Below, piece after piece: positions 47,733 through 56,786 of a DNA stretch of 57,952 nt. Source of the stretch: Lachnospiraceae bacterium (GTDB lineage: Bacteria; Bacillota; Clostridia; Lachnospirales; Lachnospiraceae); assembly GCA_017440375.1 (NCBI GenBank), contig JAFSHK010000064.1, positions 1 to 57,952 on the forward strand, read 5' to 3'. Positions within the stretch are counted from its first letter, which is position 1. Each line of letters starts with the position of its first letter. The notes beneath the pieces are model-generated. The model was not told where the DNA came from. It searched no databases and saw nothing but the letters and a program-made list of their open reading frames with translations. The position numbers and the translations under genes are program-made.

Positions 47733-49299
47733 TATTTTAACCAAAGCATTGCTTTGTAATTTTTTGAATTTGAATGTATTTCGTTATACCAAAGATAAGA
47801 AGAAAAAACGAAACACAATTTCAATGGCATTATTGTGGCTTATGCTAATCGCAATGGCATTTTGTTATGTGGGCGGCATAACTATCGGGTATATAAAGCT
47901 AGGGATGGCAGATGTTGTACCAATGTATCTTGTTACGGTTTCTGCATTGATTATTTTATTTTTTGGAATGTTGAAAGCAGGAAGTATTATTTTTCAAAAG
48001 AATTCGTACGAGGTATTGTGTTCCTTGCCGGTGTCCCAGACAGCGATTGTGGTGAGTCGTTTCTTAAGCATGTATGTTGGAAATTTACTGCTTTCCTTAG
48101 TGGTTATGGTACCGGGAATGGTAGTATATGCAATTTTTATACATCCGGGAATTGCTTTTTATGCATTTGGAATTCTTGGGACAATATTTCTTCCGTTGTT
48201 TCCAATGACGGTGGCAACTTTAATTGGTGCTTTTATAACAGCAATTTCCACCAGAATGAAACATAAAAGTGTGGTAGTGGCTTTGTTATCCATTATTTTT
48301 GTAGTAGCGATTATGGTGTCATCTTTAGCTATGGGCAATATAGAAGGTGATTTGACAACCGAAATGCTTCGGAATTTTTCGGGGATTTTGGTTTCTATGA
48401 TTGAGAAAATATATCCACCGGCGGTATGGCTCGGAACTGCTATGACAGAAGGGAAGGTTTTGCAGTTATCGTTATATTTGGTTGTTTCCATTGTCGTATT
48501 TTTGGTGATGGTTATCTTGGTAGCAAATAATTTTCATAAAATTTGTCAAGGACTATACAGTACCTCGGCAAAACATAATTATCAGCTGACAGAATTGAAG
48601 AAAACGTCTGCGCTTGGTTCGTTATATCAAAAAGAGTTAAAACGATATTTAGTCTCCAGTATTTATGTGATTAATACGATTATTGGTCCGATTATGATGG
48701 TGTGGATTGCAGTGGGAATTGCTATTGTGGGAGTGGAAAAAATCGAAGCAATTTTCCCTATAAATATAATAGGAGTAGTGCCGTTTGCTTTGGCAGCAGT
48801 GGCATGTATAATGACAACAACCGCTACTTCGATTTCTATGGAAGGAAAAGAGTGGTGGATTATTCAAAGTCTCCCGATTAAAACCAAAACCGTTTTTGAT
48901 AGCAAGATTTTGTTAAATTTGACTTTGATAGCACCGTTTTATGTGATAGCAGAAATAATAAGTATCCTAGTGTTACAACCATCCTTGATAGAATTATGTT
49001 GGCTGATTTTGTTACCAATAATCTTCATTGTTTTTGCCTGTGTATTTGGAATTACCATAAATATACGTTTTCCGATGATGAAATGGGAAAATGAGACCGT
49101 TGTGGTAAAACAGAGTGCCGCTGCTATGATTGGTGGTCTGGGCGGAAGTCTGGTTATTCTTCTTTGTGCAGTGCCGGTGATATTTGTAGATGGATTTCTT
49201 GGTGAATTAGTTAAAATGGGAATTACGATTTTGATATTGGTAATTACATTATTACTATATACCCAAAATAACAAAGTAAATTTGTCCACGATAGAGTAA
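47713..49299 (+). CDS. ABC transporter permease (large ABC-2-like membrane protein)
   Basis: A 528-residue membrane protein with about twelve segments, in two similar halves separated by a cytosolic stretch near 285-315. GGAGG at 47702-47706 marks ATG 47713 (or the adjacent ATG 47716) as start. It resembles the large permeases of Firmicute export systems paired with a single ATPase; the substrate is unknown. As it lies between SdpR- and SdpI-like genes, export of a toxic peptide or lipid-linked compound is plausible. Confidence 0.8.
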   Translation: MMVRQISILTKALLCNFLNLNVFRYTKDKKKKRNTISMALLWLMLIAMAFCYVGGITIGYIKLGMADVVPMYLVTVSALIILFFGMLKAGSIIFQKNSYEVLCSLPVSQTAIVVSRFLSMYVGNLLLSLVVMVPGMVVYAIFIHPGIAFYAFGILGTIFLPLFPMTVATLIGAFITAISTRMKHKSVVVALLSIIFVVAIMVSSLAMGNIEGDLTTEMLRNFSGILVSMIEKIYPPAVWLGTAMTEGKVLQLSLYLVVSIVVFLVMVILVANNFHKICQGLYSTSAKHNYQLTELKKTSALGSLYQKELKRYLVSSIYVINTIIGPIMMVWIAVGIAIVGVEKIEAIFPINIIGVVPFALAAVACIMTTTATSISMEGKEWWIIQSLPIKTKTVFDSKILLNLTLIAPFYVIAEIISILVLQPSLIELCWLILLPIIFIVFACVFGITINIRFPMMKWENETVVVKQSAAAMIGGLGGSLVILLCAVPVIFVDGFLGELVKMGITILILVITLLLYTQNNKVNLSTIE

Positions 49300-49332
49300 G
49301 TGCTGTTAGGGAATTGAGAAAAGGGTTCAATT

Positions 49333-49974
49333 ATGGAAGAAGTAAGAAATGTTCATAAAAGGGATATAATACTCACATCGATTATTATCTTGCTACCGAT
49401 TTTGCTTGGAATAATATTATGGGATCGGTTGCCGGACAGGATTGCAACACATTTTGATGCTGATAATGTGCCAAATGGATGGAATTCCAAGGTGTTTACA
49501 GTATTTGGTATTCCATGTGCGTTGCTCTTAATGCATGTACTATATTTGATAATCCTGCTAAATAATTCGAAGAAGCCAAATGTTTCGAGAAAAGTCTCCG
49601 GATTGATGATGTGGATTATGCCCGTTATTTCAGTGGTTACAAATAATATTATTTTGCTGAAAGCAATCGGAAAAGACATTGATATAGGAATGATTGCCAA
49701 TTTGCTCTGTGGTATTTTATTTATTGCAGTGGGGAATTATTTGCCAAAGTGCAGACGGAATTATCTCATGGGAATTAGAACGCCATGGACATTGGCTAAT
49801 GAAGATGTATGGAATAAAACCCATCGTTTGGCAGGATGGTGTTACCTGCTTATCGGGATTTGTTTTCTGATTAACGCCTTTTATACATTTGGTATTATAA
49901 TTTTAGCTGTATTAGTGGTGTGTGTTATACTTCCATGCTTGTATTCATTTGTTTTGTATAAAAAACAAAGATAA
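49333..49974 (+). CDS. SdpI-like membrane protein (DUF1648 plus SdpI domain)
   Basis: A 213-residue protein with about six membrane segments. The N-terminal DUF1648 block reads LWDRLPDRIATHFDADNVPNGW (broken here only by normal variation), and the C-terminal SdpI domain shows YLPKCRRNYLMGIRTPWTLAN followed by WNKTHRLAGW. In Bacillus SdpI gives immunity to the SDP cannibalism toxin and relays its presence to SdpR. Here it is longer than a bare SdpI domain but similar to two-domain members. GAAAAGGG is the ribosome site. Confidence 0.87.
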   Translation: MEEVRNVHKRDIILTSIIILLPILLGIILWDRLPDRIATHFDADNVPNGWNSKVFTVFGIPCALLLMHVLYLIILLNNSKKPNVSRKVSGLMMWIMPVISVVTNNIILLKAIGKDIDIGMIANLLCGILFIAVGNYLPKCRRNYLMGIRTPWTLANEDVWNKTHRLAGWCYLLIGICFLINAFYTFGIIILAVLVVCVILPCLYSFVLYKKQR

Positions 49975-49990
49975 ATTTTGACAAAATAAT

Positions 49991-50028
49991 AGCCGGAGAA
50001 AAGAGTATCTCTTTTCTTCGGCTTTGTT
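49991..50028. terminator. Terminator between SdpI-like and LacI-type genes
   Basis: AGCCGGAGAAAAGAG (49991-50005) pairs with CTCTTTTCTTCGGCT (50009-50023) with one G-T pair, 3-nt loop and a short T-rich tail. It can serve both convergent genes. Confidence 0.75.
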
Positions 50029-50030
50029 AG

Positions 50031-50924
50031 TTAGAAGGTTTCAGGTGTAAGCTTGTGGTCATGCTTTACATCAAACTTTCGATTCAAGGCATTCAATAGA
50101 ATGTTAATTGCTAAATTTGCTTTTGTTGCGACATCGTTTTTCAGAAGGTAACAAGAATCAGGAAGAAGCTGTTCTGTATCAACAGTAGCAACAACGGCCA
50201 TGTTTTCAAAATTAATGTAAGGACTCATAACTAAAGCAAGATAAGAACCAATAACAAGTGCTTTTCGATTTTTTAGAATTGTAAAGTCTTGTGGACTACA
50301 ACTGGAATAGCATAAAATATGGTCAGATGGAAAATCTTGTGTTAAGAAATCCATATACTTTTCATTTTCATATGCATCTAAAATCAAATAAAAATCATCC
50401 TTGAAATATTCCTTTGCTTTAGTAATATAGAAAGGAATATCTGTATAAATCTGATAGAAAAGACTGTCGTTAATCAACATATCTACACTAATAACCGGAA
50501 CAAGAGAATTATCTGCCAAATGCAAAAAAGCTTCATTTGATAAATCAATTGCAAGGATACCATCCACATGTCGGTGATGGGAGGTATGATTATCATCAAG
50601 ATTATATGGCATAAACAATACATCATAATTCAATCGGTTTAATCGTTCAATTAATAAATTCATAAAATTAGAAATTTCAAGACTTCTGGAAGGACGAGCA
50701 TTGTCCAGACGATAAGCAATGCCAATCGTTCCATTGCATCCGGTTGCAAGACTTTTGGCAACGGAGCTTGGTTTATAATTCAGTAGGTTAGCAATTTGTA
50801 AAACTTTCTTACGTGTGTCTTCGCTAATTTTCTGGTCTGTTCGGTTATTCATGATATAGGAGACGGTTGCTACGGATACACCGGCTTCTTTGGCAACATC
50901 TCTTACGGTTACTTTCTTTTCCAT
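50031..50924 (-). CDS. LacI family transcriptional repressor
   Basis: A 297-residue regulator. The headpiece (about 3-58) reads VTVRDVAKEAGVSVATVSYI, with the hinge helix at PSSVAKSLATG that opens the minor groove of operators with a central CG. The sensor domain is shorter than the usual ~280 residues, but both ends look natural. It is divergent from the maltodextrin operon, and tandem CCGG-centred palindromes in the gap are the obvious operators; maltose or a maltodextrin is the likely effector (MalR-type role), by inference. Confidence 0.88.
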   Translation of the reverse strand: MEKKVTVRDVAKEAGVSVATVSYIMNNRTDQKISEDTRKKVLQIANLLNYKPSSVAKSLATGCNGTIGIAYRLDNARPSRSLEISNFMNLLIERLNRLNYDVLFMPYNLDDNHTSHHRHVDGILAIDLSNEAFLHLADNSLVPVISVDMLINDSLFYQIYTDIPFYITKAKEYFKDDFYLILDAYENEKYMDFLTQDFPSDHILCYSSCSPQDFTILKNRKALVIGSYLALVMSPYINFENMAVVATVDTEQLLPDSCYLLKNDVATKANLAINILLNALNRKFDVKHDHKLTPETF

Positions 50925-50957
50925 GCTTATCCTCTTTTTTTGGTGTTATATAAGGGT

Positions 50958-50986
50958 ATCTTACCCAGTGTAAGAAAAAAAGTCAA
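50958..50986 (-). promoter_or_regulatory. Promoter of the LacI-type gene
   Basis: On the reverse strand TTGACT (50986-50981), 17 bp, TAAGAT (50963-50958). The small dyad GGGTA-TCT-TACCC (50954-50966) covers the -10 box. Its -35 is only 7 bp from the opposing -35 at 50994, and the two form the dyad GTCAAC-N5-GTTGAC (50982-50998). Confidence 0.6.
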
Positions 50987-50993
50987 CAACCTG

Positions 50994-51022
50994 TTGACAG
51001 GAAAAATAGAGTGTGTTAGTAT
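50994..51022 (+). promoter_or_regulatory. Promoter of the maltodextrin operon
   Basis: Consensus TTGACA (50994-50999), 17 bp, TAGTAT (51017-51022) with extended TG at 51014-51015. Confidence 0.8.
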
Positions 51023-51023
51023 C

Positions 51024-51051
51024 AACTTAACCGGTTAAGTTAACCGGTTAA
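51024..51051 (+). promoter_or_regulatory. Two adjoining LacI-type operators
   Basis: AACTTAACCGGTTAAGTT (51024-51041) is an 18-bp perfect palindrome. It overlaps by two bases a second one, TTAACCGGTTAA (51040-51051). The centres are 13 bp apart, just downstream of the -10 box, so two dimers could bind on different faces and block elongation. Confidence 0.85.
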
Positions 51052-51074
51052 GTAAAATCAGGAGGATTCAAATC

Positions 51075-52193
51075 ATGAGAAGATTTCAAAAATGTATCAA
51101 GAAATATGCAGGGGTACTAATGGGAAGTATTTTATTTGTAGCAACTTTAACTGGATGTGGTCAATCTGAGGCAGTATCTGAGGGACAGCAGGAAACAGTA
51201 GCAGAGGAAAGTGGTGAAGTAACAATTACTTTTATGAATGGAGAAGAGGAATTAGGAAAAGCAACAGCAAATGCAGGAGAGTTATTAGTAGAAGAAAGTT
51301 ATGTTGTTTATCAGGAGTCGGGAGATGCTGAGTTTCTAGGCTGGTATGAAACCCCATCTTTTTTGGAAAGCAGTAACAAAGACTTAGGAGTAGATACTTT
51401 TACAAAAGATACTACTTTGTATGGATGTTTTAAATCGAGTCAGATAGCAGAAGACACACGTATCTGGTATCTTGCAGGTACATCTACCAAAGGTTCCTTA
51501 AAAGATAACAACTGGGCAGATACAGGAGTTGCTGAGGAATTAAAGGAAACATTTCAGTTGAAAACAACCGGAAATGCAACAAATGAATTTGCGATTACTA
51601 TTGACTTGTTCGAGGGCGACCAATTCCAGATAATTCATGACTGGGTATGGGATGGACAGAAAGGGTTTGGTTGTTTCACGGATGTAGATGCTTCTTGTAT
51701 GGAAAGTGGTGGTGGACTTGGAGGCACTGATGCAACAGCCAATGTGAATGTTATTATGGATGGTAACTATACCATTACACTTACTACTGATCCGGATAAT
51801 GCAGCAATGGATACTTTAACAGTGGTTCGTAATGGAGACCCGATAGTGGTAGCAGAAGAAAGTGCGGAAGAAGCATATGTAGTATCTGATACAACAGAAA
51901 TTATGGTAAAAGGAAGTTGGGTAGCAGACTGGTCAGAAGTAAAAGAACTTACAAGAGAAGATGGGACAAATGAATTTGCAATAACAATGGAACTTGCGGC
52001 AGATACAGAAATATGTTTCATGGTATATGACAATGGTGAAGATACAGGATTGGTTCTGAAAGAGGAAAATGTTACAGAGGAAAATTCCTTAGCACTTCTT
52101 GCAGATAATGGAAATAATATTCAGGTAGCAGAAGATGGAAATTATACCTTTGTAGTAAATGCAGATGATATGAGTGTTGTAATTACAAAATAA
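51075..52193 (+). CDS. Surface lipoprotein with starch-binding-like domains
   Basis: A 372-residue lipoprotein: signal peptide with lipobox LTGC (Cys28), an acidic linker, a short InlB-type beta repeat (about 48-110; TFMNGEEELGKATANAGELL and FLGWYETP), then two beta-sandwich domains (about 125-255 and 268-372). IWYLAGTSTKGSLKDNNW and FEGDQFQIIHDW resemble the SusE/SusF and CBM25/26-like starch-binding folds. It is the first gene of the maltodextrin operon, so it probably captures starch or long maltodextrins on the cell surface. No catalytic residues are seen. AGGAGG precedes the ATG. Confidence 0.7.
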   Translation: MRRFQKCIKKYAGVLMGSILFVATLTGCGQSEAVSEGQQETVAEESGEVTITFMNGEEELGKATANAGELLVEESYVVYQESGDAEFLGWYETPSFLESSNKDLGVDTFTKDTTLYGCFKSSQIAEDTRIWYLAGTSTKGSLKDNNWADTGVAEELKETFQLKTTGNATNEFAITIDLFEGDQFQIIHDWVWDGQKGFGCFTDVDASCMESGGGLGGTDATANVNVIMDGNYTITLTTDPDNAAMDTLTVVRNGDPIVVAEESAEEAYVVSDTTEIMVKGSWVADWSEVKELTREDGTNEFAITMELAADTEICFMVYDNGEDTGLVLKEENVTEENSLALLADNGNNIQVAEDGNYTFVVNADDMSVVITK

Positions 52194-52222
52194 ATTTGAA
52201 TGGAAGGGCTTGGATATAGAAC

Positions 52223-53923
52223 ATGAATAGATATGCGATGCAACATATAGTGGATTCGGCATATTGCTTTCCGGTATCAGAAAAAGAAATAGTATTGCGT
52301 TTACGAACGGCAAAAGATGATATTAAATCGGTACAAATTATTTATGAAAGTAAATATGTATTTGGACAATCGCAGAAAAGGGCTGAGATGCAAAAAACCT
52401 ATACAAGTGAATTGTATGATTATTATGTAATTCATTTAGTTTTGGAAGATACACGATTAGCATACGTTTTTTATCTTAACGATGGAGAAAAAAACTATTT
52501 TTTCTCAGAAGATGGAATAACAGAAAGCTATGACTATGCTTTGGGTTATTATAACTTTTTTCAATATCCGTATATCAATACGAATGATATTATGCCATCG
52601 GTTGATTGGATGAAAAATATTTCATTTTATCAAATTTTCGTGGATAGATTTTGTAAAGGAAATGAGGAGAAGGATTGTTCCTATATAAATTGTAAGTGGG
52701 GAGATATTCCTACTCCTTCCACTTTTGCAGGGGGGGACTTACAGGGAATTATTGAAAAACTGGATTATATTAAGGAACTAGGATGTACGGCATTATATTT
52801 AACACCGATATTTCAGTCAATATCCAATCATAAGTATGATATAGCAGATTACTATAAAATAGACGAACATTTTGGTTCCGGAGAAGACTTATATAATTTG
52901 GTACAAGAAGCACATAAACGCGGAATGAGAGTTGTATTAGATGCCGTTTTTAACCATTGTAGTGAAAAATTGGTTCAGTTTAGACAGGTATTGGAAAAAG
53001 GCAGACAGTCAGAGTATTATGACTGGTTTGTAATTCAAGGTGATAAACCAGACCCAGAGAAACATAATTATGAAACTTTTGCACAGTGTACATATATGCC
53101 GAAATTTAATACAGCAAATCCGGAAGTGCAGAAATTTTTAATTGATATAGGATGTTACTATATAACAGAATATAATATTGATGGATGGCGATTGGATGTA
53201 TCAGATGAGGTCAGTCATGATTTTTGGCGACAATTCAGAAAGGCCATTAAAGCATGCAAAAGAGATGCTGTTATTATCGGTGAGAACTGGCACGATGCAT
53301 ATTCTAATTTGCGTGGTGAACAATATGACAGTATTATGAATTATGCCTTTACAAAAGCATGTCTTGACTTTTTTGCAAAAGAATCTATCAATGCAAAAGA
53401 ACTGGCATACAAGTTAAATAGCTTATTGATGCGTAATACGGATATTGTAAATGGGATGATGCTCAATCTTCTGGATAGCCATGATACTCACCGTTTCTAT
53501 TCTGAAGTAAACAAAAACAAGCTGAAAATGACAGAGGCATTATGTCTGTTATATTTATTTCCTGGCGTTCCTTGCATTTTCTATGGAACAGAAATTTTGA
53601 CACACGGAGGTTATGACCCGGATTGTAGGCGGTGCATGGATTGGGAGAAAGCAAGTTTTGATGGTGAGTATAAAGATATTTATAAATTATTACAGGAATT
53701 ATCCCAGATTCGACAGAGGTATGATGTTGCCGGAGGAAATGTTAAAATATATGAAGAGCAGGGTGTATTTGTACTGGAGAATAGTACCGTACAAAGGAAA
53801 CTTTGGCTTATGATAAATAACACAGATAAAAATGCTACTGTAAACAATCAAGAAGTTAAAAAACAAAGTTGTCAAATTATTGTGACAGAAGATAAGCGAA
53901 AGAAAGAGTTATTATACGTGTAA
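52223..53923 (+). CDS. GH13 alpha-glucanase (neopullulanase/cyclomaltodextrinase type)
   Basis: A 566-residue enzyme with an N-terminal beta domain (about 1-115, as in GH13_20 enzymes), the barrel (about 130-480) and a C-terminal beta domain. Catalytic residues: nucleophile D325 in GWRLDV, acid/base E354 in GENWHD and stabiliser D421 in LDSHDTHRF; VLDAVFNHC is conserved region I. No signal peptide, so it splits imported maltodextrins or cyclodextrins in the cytoplasm. It follows the lipoprotein gene by 29 nt. Confidence 0.9.
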   Translation: MNRYAMQHIVDSAYCFPVSEKEIVLRLRTAKDDIKSVQIIYESKYVFGQSQKRAEMQKTYTSELYDYYVIHLVLEDTRLAYVFYLNDGEKNYFFSEDGITESYDYALGYYNFFQYPYINTNDIMPSVDWMKNISFYQIFVDRFCKGNEEKDCSYINCKWGDIPTPSTFAGGDLQGIIEKLDYIKELGCTALYLTPIFQSISNHKYDIADYYKIDEHFGSGEDLYNLVQEAHKRGMRVVLDAVFNHCSEKLVQFRQVLEKGRQSEYYDWFVIQGDKPDPEKHNYETFAQCTYMPKFNTANPEVQKFLIDIGCYYITEYNIDGWRLDVSDEVSHDFWRQFRKAIKACKRDAVIIGENWHDAYSNLRGEQYDSIMNYAFTKACLDFFAKESINAKELAYKLNSLLMRNTDIVNGMMLNLLDSHDTHRFYSEVNKNKLKMTEALCLLYLFPGVPCIFYGTEILTHGGYDPDCRRCMDWEKASFDGEYKDIYKLLQELSQIRQRYDVAGGNVKIYEEQGVFVLENSTVQRKLWLMINNTDKNATVNNQEVKKQSCQIIVTEDKRKKELLYV

Positions 53924-53951
53924 AAAAGCATGAGCAGAAATGGAGATTAAT

Positions 53952-55466
53952 ATGATACAAATACGTAGAAACAAACAACATGGAAGTAAGTTTATTGCGG
54001 TCAGCATGGTATTGGTTATGACATCTGCATTGGTTGGCTGTAGCAACAGCACAAGTAATGGAAATGCAAAAGAAGCCAGTACTGAAAACGGAGAAACTAT
54101 TGTACTACATATTTTGGAAAACGATACGGCAAAATCCGAGGGATATTTGCAGGAACTTCTGGATGCTTTCAATGCTGCTTATGCGGATAAGGGCATTCAG
54201 GCAGTAGATGCAAATATGGATGAGTACACCGACCTTGCGACAAACGGGCCATATGGTTATGGACCGGATGTACTTTATCAGGCAAATGATAAGCTGATGA
54301 CATATGCAGAAGACAAACATATTTTACCGTTGACAGTTGATGAGTTTGATTGTTACGAATATATACCGGATGAAGCATGGGAAGCATTTCGAATGAATTT
54401 CGACGGAGAAACCTATTGCTTTGGTGTACCGGTTAATATTCAGGAACCAATGCTTTTCTATCGGGAAGACAAAATGCCGGAGAACTGGGAGAGTGAATGG
54501 GATAAGAATCAGAACCAGAGAGCAGACTTTTTTGAAAACTGGAATGACTTATATGCGTATTCTCAGTATCTTAGAGATACGGATGAAAGTGCAAATAAAG
54601 ACGGACAATATGGATATATGGCATCTTTAAATAATTTATATCTATCTTCGCAGTTTGTTTTTTCTTATGGTGGATATGTATTTGGCGAAAACGGAGATGG
54701 AACCTTGAATGTTGCTGATATAGGATTTGCGGCAGGAGATACCGTGAATGGAATGAGTGCATTAAAGCAGATGGCTGCCTTGATGAATGAAGGCTGTATT
54801 GATGATACGATTACATTAAATCGATATGAGAAAGTGGCAGACGGAAGTTATTTCTGTTGCGTATCAACACCGGATACATATGGACTGTTTGTTGAAAAGC
54901 TTGCCTTGCAGTATGAAACACAAGATGGTCTTTCCAAACAGGATGCTTTAAAGAAAGCGCAGGAAAATTTGAAAATGGTAGAACTTCCTGGACTGATGCC
55001 GGCAGATGGTGACTTGAGCAGAAGTAGTCAGGAATTAGCGGACGATGAATGGGTATCCACAGTTGTTATGGGTGGAGTTAATGGATATGGTATTAGTTCA
55101 TATACAGAGCATAGAGAGGCTTGCGTAGAATTTGTCAATTTTGCTACCAGTTATGACATGATTAAAACGAGAGCAGAGATGTTAGGTATTGCACCGACTC
55201 GTTCGGACGTTGCCAAGCAAGCAGGTGATACAAGTGATGTGATTTTCAAGAATCTTGCGGAAGGAAGAATTTACTTGATGCCTTCTGTAAAAGCAGTAGA
55301 TCAGATTTGGGTACCGACGCAGACAATTATGGGCGATATTGCAAAAGATGCTTTTCGTGAGAAAAACAATGAAGGCTGTAAATACTTGAGTCATTCGGAT
55401 TATGAAGAAGCAATGGAAATTGTAAATCAGAATATTTATGATGCTATTTTTACATTAACGGAGTAA
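53952..55466 (+). CDS. Maltodextrin-type ABC transporter solute-binding lipoprotein
   Basis: A 504-residue extracellular binding protein: lipobox LVGC with Cys30, then two alpha/beta lobes. The segments PYGYGPDVLYQANDKL and VMGGVNGYGISSYTEH fit the MalE/MdxE cluster of group 1 binding proteins. It is some 80 residues longer than MdxE, with an insert around 170-250. ATG 53952 with GGAG 6 nt upstream is preferred over the ATG at 53940. It delivers maltodextrins to the two permeases downstream. Confidence 0.87.
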   Translation: MIQIRRNKQHGSKFIAVSMVLVMTSALVGCSNSTSNGNAKEASTENGETIVLHILENDTAKSEGYLQELLDAFNAAYADKGIQAVDANMDEYTDLATNGPYGYGPDVLYQANDKLMTYAEDKHILPLTVDEFDCYEYIPDEAWEAFRMNFDGETYCFGVPVNIQEPMLFYREDKMPENWESEWDKNQNQRADFFENWNDLYAYSQYLRDTDESANKDGQYGYMASLNNLYLSSQFVFSYGGYVFGENGDGTLNVADIGFAAGDTVNGMSALKQMAALMNEGCIDDTITLNRYEKVADGSYFCCVSTPDTYGLFVEKLALQYETQDGLSKQDALKKAQENLKMVELPGLMPADGDLSRSSQELADDEWVSTVVMGGVNGYGISSYTEHREACVEFVNFATSYDMIKTRAEMLGIAPTRSDVAKQAGDTSDVIFKNLAEGRIYLMPSVKAVDQIWVPTQTIMGDIAKDAFREKNNEGCKYLSHSDYEEAMEIVNQNIYDAIFTLTE

Positions 55467-55481
55467 AAGAAGGGAAGAGGT

Positions 55482-56786
55482 ATGAGTAAAAAAGAAAAAT
55501 GGATGCAGTCGTCCTTTCCGGTAAAAGCATCTTATATTATTATGGGTGCCGGCCAGATGCTTTATGGGCAATGGATAAAAGGAATTCTATATTTTGCTGT
55601 TTTGGTGTGTTGTATCTTTTATTTTGTGGCAACCGGAGTTAATGACATTATTGGTTTCATTACATTAGGAACCGTCGAAGCAGATCCGTGGCTTGGAACA
55701 GCAGGAGATGATTCTGTTCTGATGCTGTTGAAAGGCTTGTTGGCATTTCTTATTCTTGTCATATTTATATTGATTTATAGTTCGAATGTGCGAGACATTC
55801 GCAAGTGTGACGGGCAAATTAAGCAGGGAAAAAAGTTGCCGGGATTTTTGAAAGCAGTCAATATCTTTATTGATAAGAAATTTTATATGATTGCCTTGGC
55901 TGTGCCGATTGTTGGGGTATTAGTTTTTAATGTATTGCCAATTCTATTTATGATCTTAATTGCTTTTACGAATTATGGTGGAGACATTGTTCCACCCAAG
56001 CTTGTTGATTGGATTGGTTTTGGAAATTTTCAAAAGATAGTTTCTCTAGCAGAAATAAAAAATACCTTTTTCAAGATTTTAGCATGGAATATAATGTGGG
56101 CTTTTGCTTCTACATTTTTGAATTATTTTGGAGGTCTTTTTCTTGCATTACTGCTGAATAAAGAATGTGTCAAAGGAAAGAGATTTTGGAGGGCATTTCC
56201 GATTTTGGCATATGCGGTACCGGGATTTATTACATTACTTGCCTTTAAATTTATGTTTTCCTATGGTGGTCCTATAAATTATTACATCACGGCAGCAGGG
56301 GGAAGTGCAATTGGCTTTTTGGATATTGATGCCGGCAACACGGCGAGGATAATAGGACTATTGGTCAATGCGTGGATTTCGATTCCGACATCCATGTTAC
56401 TTGCAACAGGCATTTTATCTAATATGAATACCGAGTTATATGAAGCTGCCAGCATTGATGGGGCAACCAAATGGAAACAGTTTATTAAAATTACGTTGCC
56501 ATTTGTAATTTTTTCGACAACACCGGTATTGATTACAAGCTTTGTAAATAATTTTAATAATTTCGGTGTGTTCTATTTCCTGCGTGGTGGTTTATATATG
56601 GATGGATATTTTCTGGCAAGTGATACCGATTTGCTTATCAACTGGCTATACAATTTATCCATAGATAATAACTATTATGGAATTGGTGCAGCAGTTAGTT
56701 TAATTATCTTTATTTTGACATCTGTCTTTTCACTTTTGGTATATGTGCGAAGTGCCGCATATAAGAAGGAGGATACATTCCGATGA
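55482..56786 (+). CDS. Maltodextrin ABC permease, MalF/MdxF type
   Basis: A 434-residue membrane protein with eight segments. The first ~130 residues form an extra two- or three-segment region as in Bacillus MdxF. The ATPase-docking EAA loop is at about 325-345 (YEAASIDGATKWKQFIKITLP). It overlaps the next gene by the ATGA arrangement at 56783-56786. No ATPase gene is in the operon. Confidence 0.92.
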   Translation: MSKKEKWMQSSFPVKASYIIMGAGQMLYGQWIKGILYFAVLVCCIFYFVATGVNDIIGFITLGTVEADPWLGTAGDDSVLMLLKGLLAFLILVIFILIYSSNVRDIRKCDGQIKQGKKLPGFLKAVNIFIDKKFYMIALAVPIVGVLVFNVLPILFMILIAFTNYGGDIVPPKLVDWIGFGNFQKIVSLAEIKNTFFKILAWNIMWAFASTFLNYFGGLFLALLLNKECVKGKRFWRAFPILAYAVPGFITLLAFKFMFSYGGPINYYITAAGGSAIGFLDIDAGNTARIIGLLVNAWISIPTSMLLATGILSNMNTELYEAASIDGATKWKQFIKITLPFVIFSTTPVLITSFVNNFNNFGVFYFLRGGLYMDGYFLASDTDLLINWLYNLSIDNNYYGIGAAVSLIIFILTSVFSLLVYVRSAAYKKEDTFR

